DNA of 64,000 nt from Thiospirochaeta perfilievii (GTDB lineage: Bacteria; Spirochaetota; Spirochaetia; DSM-2461): the NCBI RefSeq assembly GCF_008329945.1, contig NZ_CP035807.1, forward strand, positions 3,472,001 to 3,536,000, in the 5' to 3' direction. Position numbers and translations under genes: made by a program. This document shows positions 43,902 to 53,385 of this stretch, piece by piece. The first letter of the stretch is position 1; each line of letters opens with the position of its first letter. Under the pieces are notes generated by a model. The model ran no database searches. It had not been told where the DNA came from and was given only the letters and a program-made list of their open reading frames with translations.

Positions 43902-43910
43902 GAATTATAA

Positions 43911-43937
43911 AAAAAGCTCCATATTGGAGCTTTTTTT
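43911..43937. terminator. bidirectional intrinsic terminator
   Basis: AAAAAGCTCCA (43911-43921), loop TAT, TGGAGCTTTTT (43925-43935), between convergent purB and the M3 peptidase gene. Confidence 0.9.
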
Positions 43938-43941
43938 ATCT

Positions 43942-45969
43942 CTATATAAGACCATCCCGTTTTAAAAGTGCTTTACTATTTGGAAGTGTTCCCCTAAATT
44001 TCTTATACAACTCCATTGGGTCAACAGTATTTCCTTTAGAGAGGATATTAGATCTAAATGAGTTGGCAACTTCCTTATTAAAAATGCCCATTTCTTTAAA
44101 ATATTCAAAAGCATCTGCATCTAATACTTCTGCCCACTTATATGAGTAATATCCAGATGAGTATCCACCTGCAAAGATATGTCCAAACCCAGTTGATGTA
44201 TTCCCTTCAGTTTTAGGAAGAAGCCGTGTTTTTTCATTAATTTTATCCTCAAACTCTTCAACGCTTCCAATATCTTTTGGATCGGTAGTATGCCATGCCA
44301 TATCAAGAAAACCTAAAGAGAGTTGTCTAATATTCATATTTCCAGCATTAAAAGTTTGTGATTTAACAACTTTTTCAATTAGATCCGTAGGTAGAACTTC
44401 GCCGGTATTGTAGTGTTTTGCAAATAGAGATAATGTTTCTGGTTCAAGAAGCCAATTTTCCATTATCTGAGAAGGAAGTTCCACAAAATCCCAATAAACA
44501 TTTGGACTTGCTAAGGATTTATATCTAACATTACTTAGAAGTCCATGTAATGCATGACCAAATTCATGAAAAATTGTTCTTGTTTCATCAAAACTTAAAA
44601 GAGATGGTTTAGACTCTGTTGAAGGTGATAAATTTCCACAGATTAAAACATGTGGCCTCTCAATCTCTCCATTAGAAAGTCCCTGCACCTTAAATGTATT
44701 CATCCAGGCACCACTTCTTTTAGTCTCTCTAGGATATAGGTCTACATATAAAAGTCCAATATATGAATCATTATTATCCCTAACTTCGTAGGTTGTTACA
44801 TCCTTATGGTATAGTTCTACGTTATTAACCTCTATAAAATTAAGGCCATACATCTTATTTGCAACATCAAAAACTCCATTAATAACATTTTCTGCTTTTA
44901 AATAGGGACGTAACACCTCAGGATCAAAATTATATTTTTTTAATTTTAACTTTTGGGAGTAGTAAGCAAAATCCCAACTATTAAAATCTTCAATATTATC
45001 CATCTCTTTTGCTAGCGCTTTGACCTCTTCAAGCTCATTTTTAGCAGCTGGATAAGCAGTTTCATAAATTTCGTTTAGAAAATTATCTACAATTTCAGGA
45101 GTGTTAGCCATCCTCTTCTCAAGAGTATAATGGGCGTGGGTATTGTAACCTAATAACCTAGCTCTTTTGAATTTAAGATCTATTGTCTCCTTGATAATGT
45201 CTCTGTTATCATACTCTCCGCCAAGATTTTTAGTTCCATAAGCTAGGGATAACTCTTTTCTAAGTTCTCTATCTTCTGCGTACTGCATTACAGGCAAATA
45301 ACTTGGCATTTGCAGGGTAAAAACCCAGCCTTGCTCATATCCTTTGTTTTTAGCTGTAAAACTAGCAGCCTCTAGAGAGCTTTCAGGCAGACCTTTTACT
45401 CTTATAGGATCTGTAATATGTAATTCAAAGCTATTTGTTCCATCTAATGTGTTTTTTGAAAACTGTGGACCTAATAGACTTAGTTTTTCATCAATCTTCT
45501 GTAGCTCTATCTTCTCATCATCTTTTAATAGAGCCCCATTACGTCTAAAACTATTATACGTAATATCAAGAAGTCTTTTCTCTTCGGCTGATAAAGATAA
45601 ATTTTCTCTATCATTATATATTTTATTCACTCTATCAAATAATTGAGTATCAGTAAAAATATCACCAGAAAATTTAGCTAGTTTGGGAGATATTTTCTCT
45701 GCTAGTTTCTTGAAATCAGCATCAGAGTCAAGACTATAAAGGTTAAAATATACATTGGCTACTTTATCAAGGTCCTCAGAAACAAATTCAAGAGCTTCTA
45801 TTGTATTAGTAAAGTTAGGAGGTTCAACGTTGCTTTTTATCTTTTTAATATTGTTGTATGCATTAATCAACCCTATCTCTAGAGCTGGCAAGTAGTCATT
45901 CATTTCTATCTTAGAAAAGGGTATTGAGCCATATTTTGTATCATATTTATCTATTATCGGATTTTTCAT
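43942..45969 (-). CDS. M3-family metallopeptidase (oligopeptidase A / Dcp type)
   Basis: Zinc peptidase that degrades cytoplasmic oligopeptides. The HExxH motif is in TIFHEFGHALHGLLS with the third ligand Glu in FVELPSQIMENW. The C-terminal FGHIFAGGYSSGYYSYKWAEVLDADAF is typical of the M3A subfamily (PrlC and Dcp). 675 residues, no signal peptide. Dcp (dipeptide release) and OpdA (endopeptidase) are hard to separate here. The upstream intergenic region is where the IS4 element inserted (60 bp from the start), which could have altered its promoter. Confidence 0.92.
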   Translation of the reverse strand: MKNPIIDKYDTKYGSIPFSKIEMNDYLPALEIGLINAYNNIKKIKSNVEPPNFTNTIEALEFVSEDLDKVANVYFNLYSLDSDADFKKLAEKISPKLAKFSGDIFTDTQLFDRVNKIYNDRENLSLSAEEKRLLDITYNSFRRNGALLKDDEKIELQKIDEKLSLLGPQFSKNTLDGTNSFELHITDPIRVKGLPESSLEAASFTAKNKGYEQGWVFTLQMPSYLPVMQYAEDRELRKELSLAYGTKNLGGEYDNRDIIKETIDLKFKRARLLGYNTHAHYTLEKRMANTPEIVDNFLNEIYETAYPAAKNELEEVKALAKEMDNIEDFNSWDFAYYSQKLKLKKYNFDPEVLRPYLKAENVINGVFDVANKMYGLNFIEVNNVELYHKDVTTYEVRDNNDSYIGLLYVDLYPRETKRSGAWMNTFKVQGLSNGEIERPHVLICGNLSPSTESKPSLLSFDETRTIFHEFGHALHGLLSNVRYKSLASPNVYWDFVELPSQIMENWLLEPETLSLFAKHYNTGEVLPTDLIEKVVKSQTFNAGNMNIRQLSLGFLDMAWHTTDPKDIGSVEEFEDKINEKTRLLPKTEGNTSTGFGHIFAGGYSSGYYSYKWAEVLDADAFEYFKEMGIFNKEVANSFRSNILSKGNTVDPMELYKKFRGTLPNSKALLKRDGLI

Positions 45970-46020
45970 CTATCTACTCTCCATTTTATTTATTAGATAA
46001 AGATATCATCAAAATAATAT

Positions 46021-46029
46021 AAATTAAAG
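46021..46029. repeat. target site duplication, left
   Basis: AAATTAAAG directly before the left end of the IS element, identical to 47308-47316. Confidence 0.9.
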
Positions 46030-47307
46030 CATAGCTGTCCAAAACAAAAAAACTACAATTTAAGTATTTTATAAAAGTAATCTCCAAGGTATAATCTAAG
46101 TACCACACAAAGCACACACAAGGAGATTACTATGAGTTTTCATGATACTATTTTTCGACAAATACTACAATTAATTCCGAGATATGAATTTGAAAAAATT
46201 GTAAAATCAGAAAAAGGAGACTTCGCGAATAAAGGATTTTCCTGTTGGAACCAGTTTTCAGCAATGCTATTTGCTCAATTAAGCGGACAAACAGGTCTAA
46301 GGGGAATTGAGAACGGTTTAGAGCTTCAAAGTAAAAAGCTGTATCATTTAGGGATATCCAAAACTAAACGCTCAACGCTCTCTTATGCAAATAATAATCG
46401 TCCAAATGAGATCTATGAAAAACTATTTTACTCTTTATTATCAAAGCTTCATAGTAAACATAAAAATCATAAATTTAGATTTAAAAACCCACTTTATAGC
46501 GTAGATGCGAGTACTATAGATCTTTGTCTGAGCATGTTTGATTGGGCTCATTTTAGGAAAAAGAAGGGAGGAATTAAACTCCATGTGACATTAGATCATT
46601 CCAGTTATATTCCCTCATTTGTTACTGTGACGGATGCAAAAGTACATGAATCTAATGAAATTAAAAATGTTCCTTTTAAAAAAGATGATGTTATTGTTTT
46701 TGATAGAGGGTATACCGATTACCAATATTATTCAGATTTAGGTGAAGAAGGTATTTATTTTGTTACAAGACTGAAGAAAAATGCCAAATATTCTGTGCTT
46801 GACGATAAAGACGTTTCAAAGTATGAAAATATACTGTCTGAAAAAATCATAGTTTTTGATAAAATAATATCTAAGAAAGGAAAGCCTCTAAAACTGCGGC
46901 TTGTTGAAAGTTATGATCCTGATTTGAAGAAAAGTATAACACTAATTACAAATCACTTTTCATGGTCCCCCAGAACTATTTCAGCAATATATAAAGATAG
47001 ATGGCAAATTGAAATTTTCTTCAAAACAATTAAGCAAAACCTAAAAATTAAAAGCTTTTTAGGAACAAGTCGAAATGCGGTTCTAACTCAAGTTTGGATC
47101 GTTATGATTTCGTTTCTGATATTGAAATATATGGAATTTCAATCTACTTTAGGTTGGACTGTATCTTCAATAATGGCTATATTATCTACGATATTATTTG
47201 CAAATCTAAACTTAATTGATTGGTTAACAGTCCCGCCTGATAAACAAGCTCCACAGAAAAGTTATCTGCTACAAAAGGAGTTGTTTTGATTGTATTGGAC
47301 AGCTATG
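46030..47307 (+). mobile_element. complete IS4-family insertion sequence, 1278 bp
   Basis: Terminal inverted repeats CATAGCTGTCCAAAACAA (left) and the complement of TTGTATTGGACAGCTATG (right) match at 17 of 18 positions. The element is flanked by 9-bp direct repeats AAATTAAAG at 46021-46029 and 47308-47316, a target duplication in the size range of IS4 elements. It holds one intact transposase gene, and the undamaged ends and duplications suggest recent insertion. Confidence 0.93.
46132..47289 (+). CDS. IS4-family DDE transposase
   Basis: Catalyses cut-and-paste movement of the surrounding element. The N-terminus (MSFHDTIFRQILQLIPRYEF, residues 1-70) is a DUF4372-type domain. Catalytic acids: Asp in YSVDASTIDLCLS, Asp in VIVFDRGYTDYQYY, and Glu in the IS4 YREK-like signature DRWQIEIFFKTIKQNLKIKSF. 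385 residues, no frameshift, a strong AAGGAG site before ATG 46132. It ends 18 bp inside the right terminal repeat. Confidence 0.95.
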   Translation: MSFHDTIFRQILQLIPRYEFEKIVKSEKGDFANKGFSCWNQFSAMLFAQLSGQTGLRGIENGLELQSKKLYHLGISKTKRSTLSYANNNRPNEIYEKLFYSLLSKLHSKHKNHKFRFKNPLYSVDASTIDLCLSMFDWAHFRKKKGGIKLHVTLDHSSYIPSFVTVTDAKVHESNEIKNVPFKKDDVIVFDRGYTDYQYYSDLGEEGIYFVTRLKKNAKYSVLDDKDVSKYENILSEKIIVFDKIISKKGKPLKLRLVESYDPDLKKSITLITNHFSWSPRTISAIYKDRWQIEIFFKTIKQNLKIKSFLGTSRNAVLTQVWIVMISFLILKYMEFQSTLGWTVSSIMAILSTILFANLNLIDWLTVPPDKQAPQKSYLLQKELF

Positions 47308-47316
47308 AAATTAAAG
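47308..47316. repeat. target site duplication, right
   Basis: AAATTAAAG directly after the right end of the IS element, identical to 46021-46029. Confidence 0.9.
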
Positions 47317-47364
47317 ATAAAAATAGGGATGTCAATTTGAGATAAATATACTAAGATTATTAAT

Positions 47365-48729
47365 ATGGAATATAATGAACAGATAAAAGAACTATTAGAA
47401 TCCTATCATGATAAAATTGAAACTGATATAATGCCTCAATTAACAAAGGAATTCTATAAATTATATGCAGGAGTTACAGAATTTTTTGGAAAATTAAAAA
47501 ATAAAGGGCTTATTAAAGAAGATCCATACTTCAAAGAGTCTGAGATAATTGAATTAACAATTCCATCCCTTGAAATGTTTGAGGAAGCTGATGCTCAATG
47601 GAAGGTTGCTGAAAGGTTAACCCATTATGTATCTATTTTATCATTTATAACTCATAATTATACATTTAGTTTAAATACATTTAACTTTTCTGAATTAGAG
47701 AAAATCAAACAATTTTTAGATTATTATGATTGGAAGAGCCTATTAAATCCCTCAACAGCGGAACTAAATACCAGATCATTAGGTAAAATAGCTATCGAGT
47801 TTAGAAGTGCAACAGGTGATACCTTAATATTAAAAACCTATGAAAAATGTATAGATGGAATAATTAAAAGTATTGATCAGATACTTATTAAATTAAAATT
47901 TGTTCTTCTCTACTTAAAAGAGAGTTATAAACTTTTTATTAGAGTTGATATTCTTCCAATAATTAAAGAGAAAAATCCCAATATATTAGTATCTAAAGTT
48001 CTGGATTCAATATCAGATGAAATTAAAAAGAACTACTCTTATTTAAAGTTTTATAAAAAATTTATAAGTGAAGTTATTAACGAAGAGTTCTCATCAGATG
48101 GATCAGTATTAAAAGATAACATAATAAAAAAATTGTCTATAACAAAAAAGAACGAAACAAAAGAGAAAAAAGATGATAAAGTTGATACAACCAAGAATTT
48201 AATACAGCTTTTAATGGAGATTGGTAAAATACGAATTCATCTAGCCTCTAGTATGGAAAAACTCTATTTTAATCATAATAATTTAAGAAAAGCTGATGGG
48301 AACTTCATAATAAAATTCTTTAGATTTCTTGGTTCTCAATTATTTAATACAAAAACTAAAACAGTTTATAATATTAGTATCCCTACTAAGTCAGGAAAGG
48401 GTAAAAGCTTAGAGATACATTTTGAGAAATTTTATGATGAGATTAAAAAACTAGAGTTTGATTTATTAAATTTTGCGGAAGAAGATAAAACAACTTTCTA
48501 TGTTAGGGATAATAAATCTGAAATTAATAAAAAAATAGATATCCTAATAACCAGCATTAAGAAGCAGATAAAGATTTTTGTAGGTCTAGATAACTACTTA
48601 AAGTTTGAATTAAAGAATAGTCACTTAAAGGCTAAAGGTATCAAGCCTGAAATTACAGTTATGAAAACAATAATTAATAGTAGTACGGCTATGTATAGAG
48701 AGTACTTAGATGAAGTAGATGGTAAATAA
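47365..48729 (+). CDS. large hypothetical protein
   Basis: Not recognised. 454 residues, mostly long charged helices with Lys/Glu-rich stretches, predicted soluble and cytoplasmic. A low-complexity linker TKKNETKEKKDDKVDTTKN near residues 264-282 separates two helical halves. No Walker, zinc or catalytic motif seen. No good ribosome site before ATG 47365. The right end of the IS element lies 57 bp upstream, so the native promoter was probably pushed away or split. It ends in an 11-bp hairpin. Confidence 0.7.
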   Translation: MEYNEQIKELLESYHDKIETDIMPQLTKEFYKLYAGVTEFFGKLKNKGLIKEDPYFKESEIIELTIPSLEMFEEADAQWKVAERLTHYVSILSFITHNYTFSLNTFNFSELEKIKQFLDYYDWKSLLNPSTAELNTRSLGKIAIEFRSATGDTLILKTYEKCIDGIIKSIDQILIKLKFVLLYLKESYKLFIRVDILPIIKEKNPNILVSKVLDSISDEIKKNYSYLKFYKKFISEVINEEFSSDGSVLKDNIIKKLSITKKNETKEKKDDKVDTTKNLIQLLMEIGKIRIHLASSMEKLYFNHNNLRKADGNFIIKFFRFLGSQLFNTKTKTVYNISIPTKSGKGKSLEIHFEKFYDEIKKLEFDLLNFAEEDKTTFYVRDNKSEINKKIDILITSIKKQIKIFVGLDNYLKFELKNSHLKAKGIKPEITVMKTIINSSTAMYREYLDEVDGK

Positions 48730-48740
48730 TTTACCATCTA
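48716..48740. terminator. hairpin between convergent genes
   Basis: TAGATGGTAAA (48716-48726), loop TAA, TTTACCATCTA (48730-48740). It contains the stop codon of the upstream gene. Weak T-tract on the plus strand, so termination efficiency is uncertain. Confidence 0.5.
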
Positions 48741-48745
48741 TTAAT

Positions 48746-49015
48746 TTAACACGCTTTTTCAATATAACTTCTATTGTTTAATATAACTTTAGAAATTAGT
48801 TCAAACCTACTATGTATATTTAACTTGTTAAAAATATTGTAAACATGTTTTTTTACAGTTGTTTCTGAAATGAAAAGTTGACTTCCTATTTTCTTATTAT
48901 TTAGACCTCTTGTTATTAGGAATACAATTTCAATTTCCCTCTTTGTTAAATTGTACTTTATTAAATTTAACCCCATTTTAAATTCTGAAAATTCAGAACG
49001 CAATAAATCATTCAT
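48746..49015 (-). CDS. stand-alone LuxR/GerE-type HTH regulator
   Basis: 89-residue DNA-binding protein consisting of little more than a LuxR C-terminal domain: LTKREIEIVFLITRGLNNKK, IGSQLFISETTVKKHVYNIF, NKLNIHSRFELISKVI. No receiver or ligand domain, similar in plan to GerE. ATG 49015 has a good GAGGT site and the frame is closed upstream, so it is a true short protein rather than a cut one. It diverges from the opp operon across about 0.6 kb, making oppA a candidate target. Confidence 0.82.
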   Translation of the reverse strand: MNDLLRSEFSEFKMGLNLIKYNLTKREIEIVFLITRGLNNKKIGSQLFISETTVKKHVYNIFNKLNIHSRFELISKVILNNRSYIEKAC

Positions 49016-49622
49016 GATATACCTCTACTATTTAATTGGTAGAAGATTATAGGACTTTAAACATCTCAGTTTCTCAAAAAGCCATAATTTGTATAATCTT
49101 GAATTACTAATATATTATTTAATTTTTAAAGTGATGTCAAACAGAATTTTGTTCAGTATTTGTAATGAAACTTAAGTATATATTAATAAATATCTGAATA
49201 AAGAAGGATAATTCCAAAATAGTATCTGAATAATTATACATATTTTAAGTATAGATATTCTTAAATGGTCAATATAGTTTGTTGGATGAAATAAATATAC
49301 ATTTAATCAGATGTTTTTGGTTAAAAGCTAAAAAAATATAGATTAAATAGTTATCTCTCTTACATATTAAAGGTTAAATTTAGTTGTAAATGGTCTGTTT
49401 AAGTAATTATAACCCAACTAAAAAATATAATTTTCTTAAGTTTTACTTAACATTAGTTCGTTTAACGAAATGTGGTTGTGAATTTTTACTCAGATACGTA
49501 TAGGGTTGATTATATGTTACTAAATTCGTAATATGTTGAAAACTATTGTCATAATTCGTATTAGAAGGTTAAAATATAACAAATAAAAAAGAGTGATTTA
49601 TAATTACTCAAGAGGAGAAAAT
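49016..49622. other. 607-bp AT-rich intergenic region before oppA
   Basis: No coding frame or known RNA recognised. It holds short features that could be control sites: the near-palindrome TTCGTTTAACGAA near 49457, and two AATTCGTA repeats near 49524 and 49554, about 30 bp apart. The length suggests a long oppA leader or several promoters. Confidence 0.5.
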
Positions 49623-51206
49623 GTGAAAAAGAATTTATTATTTTTCATTGTTGCTTTAATGACAGTTGTTAGTTCTTTTGCTAGTAATAATGCAGAAGAA
49701 GGGAACATGAAAGAACCTGTTGTTTTTAGACTTATTAATGGAGGTGAACCTGCTTCTTTAGACCCTGCTATGATACAAGGTGTTCCAGAGAACAGAATTT
49801 ATCAATCATTATTTGAAGGATTAGTTGCTTATGATTACGAAACAGCAAGAGCTATTCCTGGTGTTGCTCAGTCTTGGACTGTAAGTGATGATAATACTGT
49901 TTATACATTTAAATTAAGACAAACATCATGGAATGACGGTGTTGCAATTACAGCACAAACTTTCGTTGATTCATGGTTAAGAGAGTTAGATCCAAATACT
50001 GCTGCTCCATACGCATGGTTCCCATCAATGTTTGTAAAGGGTGCTGCAGAATATAATGCTGGTACTGCTGGAGCTGAGGCTGTTGGTGTTAAAGCTATTG
50101 ATGATTATACATTAGAAGTTACTTTAGTTGGTCCACTACCATATGCATTAGATGCTTTTGCTCACTACTCATTTGGAATTGCTCCATTACATACTATTGC
50201 AGAACACGGTGATTCATGGACAAATGTAGATAAAATCGTAACTAACGGACCATACAAATTAAAAGAGTGGGTTCCTCAAGATAAATTAGTTGTAGAAAAA
50301 GATCCAAAATATTGGGACGCTAAAAATGTTAAAGTTGATCAATTTGTATACCTACCTGTAGAAGATAACAATACTGGTTATTCTATGTTCTTAAACGGTG
50401 AGGTTGACTGGATGACAACTGTACCTACAGATAGAATGAAAGAAGGTTTATTAAGAGATGATGTTATTGTTTCACCAAACCTAGCTACTTACTACTATGT
50501 AATTAACAATAAAGTAGAGCCTTTAACAGATGTTAGAGTAAGAAAAGCCTTATCAATGTCTATTAATAGAACAGAGTTAACTGAGAGAATTGGTCAAGCT
50601 GGTCAAATTCCTTCAGCAGCTATGGTTCCTACAATGGAAGGTTACCCAGCACTTGAAGGTAATACTTTTAACGTAGCAGAAGCTAAAAAACTTTTAGCAG
50701 AAGCTGGTTACCCTAACGGTGAAGGTTTCCCTGTATTACCTATTTTATATAACACTTCTGAAGGTCATAAAAAAATGGCTGAGTTTATTCAGGCACAGTG
50801 GAAAGAGAATCTTGGTATAGATGTAACTTTAGAGAATCAAGAGTGGAAAACATTCTTATCTTCAAAAAACCAACACGACTATTCAATTGCTAGATCTGGT
50901 TGGGGTGGAGATTATCAAGATCCTAATACTTTCTTAGATATGTTTGTAACTGGAGCTGCTATGAATGATATGCAGTATGAAAATCCTGAGTATGATGCAC
51001 TAATTGAAAAAGCTGCAACTATGAAAGCAGGAGCTGCAAGGTTCGAAGCTTTAAGAGAAGCAGAATCTATGTTAGTTGAGAGAGATCAAGCTCTTATTCC
51101 GTTATATACTTATGTAAAAGTTAACTGTATTGACTTAAATAAATGGGGTGGTTGGGCTCCAAACGTTTTAGATTTACACCCACCAAGACAAATCTACAAA
51201 AAATAA
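49623..51206 (+). CDS. oppA: oligopeptide ABC transporter, substrate-binding protein
   Basis: Binds peptides in the periplasm for import. Start is GTG 49623 with GAGGAG upstream, giving signal peptide MKKNLLFFIVALMTVVSSFA; the longer frame from 49593 would spoil it. Mature SBP_bac_5 domain: GGEPASLDPAMIQGVPE, YEGLVAYD-like LFEGLVAYDYETARAIPG, VYTFKLRQTSWNDGVAITA, NGPYKLKEWVPQDKLVV, and a C-terminal LYTYVKV. 528 residues, typical of OppA. First gene of oppABCDF, separated from oppB by a hairpin that probably sets a higher level of this protein. Confidence 0.95.
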   Translation: MKKNLLFFIVALMTVVSSFASNNAEEGNMKEPVVFRLINGGEPASLDPAMIQGVPENRIYQSLFEGLVAYDYETARAIPGVAQSWTVSDDNTVYTFKLRQTSWNDGVAITAQTFVDSWLRELDPNTAAPYAWFPSMFVKGAAEYNAGTAGAEAVGVKAIDDYTLEVTLVGPLPYALDAFAHYSFGIAPLHTIAEHGDSWTNVDKIVTNGPYKLKEWVPQDKLVVEKDPKYWDAKNVKVDQFVYLPVEDNNTGYSMFLNGEVDWMTTVPTDRMKEGLLRDDVIVSPNLATYYYVINNKVEPLTDVRVRKALSMSINRTELTERIGQAGQIPSAAMVPTMEGYPALEGNTFNVAEAKKLLAEAGYPNGEGFPVLPILYNTSEGHKKMAEFIQAQWKENLGIDVTLENQEWKTFLSSKNQHDYSIARSGWGGDYQDPNTFLDMFVTGAAMNDMQYENPEYDALIEKAATMKAGAARFEALREAESMLVERDQALIPLYTYVKVNCIDLNKWGGWAPNVLDLHPPRQIYKK

Positions 51207-51222
51207 TTCATCAAAATATGAT

Positions 51223-51250
51223 AAAGAGTCGCTATATAGCGACTCTTTAT
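51223..51250 (+). terminator. partial terminator between oppA and oppB
   Basis: AAAGAGTCGCTA pairs with TAGCGACTCTTT around a 2-nt centre (51223-51248), then TATTG. Such intra-operon hairpins after binding-protein genes usually protect or partially end the transcript. Confidence 0.8.
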
Positions 51251-51341
51251 TGACTATTTATAAAAGTACATCAAAAATAAACTTAAAAAAAACCAGCAAT
51301 TTTGCTGTTTATATATTACAATAAATTTTTAAGAGGGGTAT

Positions 51342-52271
51342 ATGATAAAATACATACTTAAGAGATTCCTTGGTATGATACCAACCATGTTTGCTATTAT
51401 TACTATTGGATTTTTTCTAATTCGACTTGCACCAGGTGGACCATTTGATCAGGAGAAAAAAGTTCCAGAGCAAGTGATGAGAAATATAGAGGCTAAATAT
51501 AATTTAGATAAGCCACTATATCAGCAATATTTAATGTATATGGGTAGTGTTTTAAGGGGTGACTTAGGACCTTCTTATAAATACACTGATAATGATGTTA
51601 ATTTTTATATTTCTAATAGTTTACCTAACTCAATGTTATTAGGGTCAATATCCCTATTAGTGGCAATAATATTAGGTGTTCTTGTTGGAATATCTTCCGC
51701 TATAAATCAGAATAGTTGGATTGATTATACAGGTATGAGTATAGCAGTTATAGGTATATCTGTTCCAACATTTGTTGTCGGTCCTGTTTTAATGTATTTT
51801 TTAGCCCTTAAATGGCAGTTGCTACCAACATCTGGTTGGATTTCATCTAGTAACGGTTTAAAGACATTAATAATGCCGGTTATTACACTATCATTCCCTT
51901 ATTTTGCAACAATTGCACGTCTTTCTAGAGCTAGTGTTTTAGAAGTTTTAAGAAGTTCTTATATAAGAACAGCCTACGCAAAGGGTTTAAGAAGCTCGGT
52001 TGTTATTTTTAAGCACGTTTTAAAAGGTGCAATGTTACCTATAGTTAGTTATTTAGGGCCAGCTTTTGCTGGAATTATAACTGGTTCTATTGTTATTGAG
52101 ACAATTTTTAGGGTACCAGGACTTGGTAAATTTTTCGTTCAATCAGCACTAAATAGGGATTATACCCTTATAATGGGAGTTTTAATTGTCTATTCATTAA
52201 TTCTTATTATTATGAACTTTGTTGTTGATGTTGTTTATGCCTTCTTAGATCCTAGGATCAGCTACAGGTAA
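51342..52271 (+). CDS. oppB: oligopeptide ABC transporter permease OppB
   Basis: Inner-membrane channel subunit. Six hydrophobic helices, starting with MIKYILKRFLGMIPTMFAI typical of OppB/DppB, and the EAA-like loop ASVLEVLRSSYIRTAYAKGL that docks the ATPase. It ends VVYAFLDPRISYR, the standard family terminus. 309 residues. An AAGAGGGG site precedes ATG 51342. Confidence 0.96.
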   Translation: MIKYILKRFLGMIPTMFAIITIGFFLIRLAPGGPFDQEKKVPEQVMRNIEAKYNLDKPLYQQYLMYMGSVLRGDLGPSYKYTDNDVNFYISNSLPNSMLLGSISLLVAIILGVLVGISSAINQNSWIDYTGMSIAVIGISVPTFVVGPVLMYFLALKWQLLPTSGWISSSNGLKTLIMPVITLSFPYFATIARLSRASVLEVLRSSYIRTAYAKGLRSSVVIFKHVLKGAMLPIVSYLGPAFAGIITGSIVIETIFRVPGLGKFFVQSALNRDYTLIMGVLIVYSLILIIMNFVVDVVYAFLDPRISYR

Positions 52272-52293
52272 TTTTTAATTAATTGGAGAAATT

Positions 52294-53376
52294 ATGGGGA
52301 ATCCCGAAAATAGTATAACAAAAAATGTAAATGAGTTTAATCAGGTTGTAAAAGGAACGAGCCTAACTCAGGATGCAATTAAAAGATTAAAAAAGAATAA
52401 AATGGCAGTAACTGGGTTATGGGTTATTGTAGCTTATATTATTGTTTCAATATCAGCACCTATTTTACCTATTTATTCATATAGAAAGCAGATTATTGAG
52501 CACCAATATCTACCACCATCATTTAGACCAGCAGGGGAACTTCTTCTTGAAAAAGAAGAGACTTATATGTGGAAAGTTGCTAAGAAGTTAGGGAAGGATA
52601 CTCTTTCTGAATCAGATATTGCAAAACTAGATGATATTAAAAGAAGAATAAAAACTGAGACACAAATTATTGATGGTGAAGAAGTTTTAATTCACCAAAG
52701 AGTCTATCTTTTAGGTACTGATGATTTAGGGCGAGATATGTTATCTAGAATTATCTATGGAGGTCAGATATCTATTGCAGTTGGTATTATTGCAACAATT
52801 ATATCTATTTTAATAGGTATGTTCTTTGGTTCAATTGCAGGATACGCTGGTGGTAGAACAGATTATATAATTATGAGAGTTGTAGATGTTATGTATGGAC
52901 TTCCATATATGTTCTTAGTTATAATTTTTCAATCACTGTTCGGAGGAAGTATTATTAACTTCTTTATAGCTTTAGCAGTAGTATCATGGTTAACAACTGC
53001 AAGGGTTGTTCGTGGTCAGGTAATGTCACTTAAGAACTCTGTCTTTGTAGAGGCTGCAAGATCCATGGGTGCTAGTTCTGCTAGAATTATAGCAAAACAC
53101 TTATTACCAAACAGTTTAGGTATTATAATTGTTTATGCAACTTTACAAGTTCCAAGTTTTATAATGATGGAGTCATTCTTATCATTTCTTGGTTTAGGTA
53201 TTTCTGCACCATATGCTTCTTGGGGTTCTTTGATTAAAGATGGTATTGATGGTATGACACTTTATCCATGGAGACTGTTTTTCCCTGCATTAGCAATGAC
53301 AATATTTCTATTTGCAATGAACTTTTTTGGTGATGGACTAAGAGACGCTTTCGATCCCCAAAGTAAAAATAAATAA
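52294..53376 (+). CDS. oppC: oligopeptide ABC transporter permease OppC
   Basis: Second channel subunit. After a hydrophilic N-terminus comes KKNKMAVTGLWVIVAYIIVSIS and a long periplasmic insertion, then GTDDLGRDMLSRIIYGGQIS, the OppC signature, five more helices, and the ATPase-docking loop FVEAARSMGASSARIIAKHLLPN. Ends LRDAFDPQSKNK. At 360 residues it is longer than usual because the insertion between the first helix and the GTD motif (about residues 65-135) is enlarged. Confidence 0.95.
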   Translation: MGNPENSITKNVNEFNQVVKGTSLTQDAIKRLKKNKMAVTGLWVIVAYIIVSISAPILPIYSYRKQIIEHQYLPPSFRPAGELLLEKEETYMWKVAKKLGKDTLSESDIAKLDDIKRRIKTETQIIDGEEVLIHQRVYLLGTDDLGRDMLSRIIYGGQISIAVGIIATIISILIGMFFGSIAGYAGGRTDYIIMRVVDVMYGLPYMFLVIIFQSLFGGSIINFFIALAVVSWLTTARVVRGQVMSLKNSVFVEAARSMGASSARIIAKHLLPNSLGIIIVYATLQVPSFIMMESFLSFLGLGISAPYASWGSLIKDGIDGMTLYPWRLFFPALAMTIFLFAMNFFGDGLRDAFDPQSKNK

Positions 53377-53385
53377 GGAACTTTT

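Noticed and set aside
48746..49015. LuxR gene as a fragment of a longer response regulator
   Set aside because: A good ribosome site directly precedes ATG 49015, and the frame upstream is closed with no receiver-like coding sequence.
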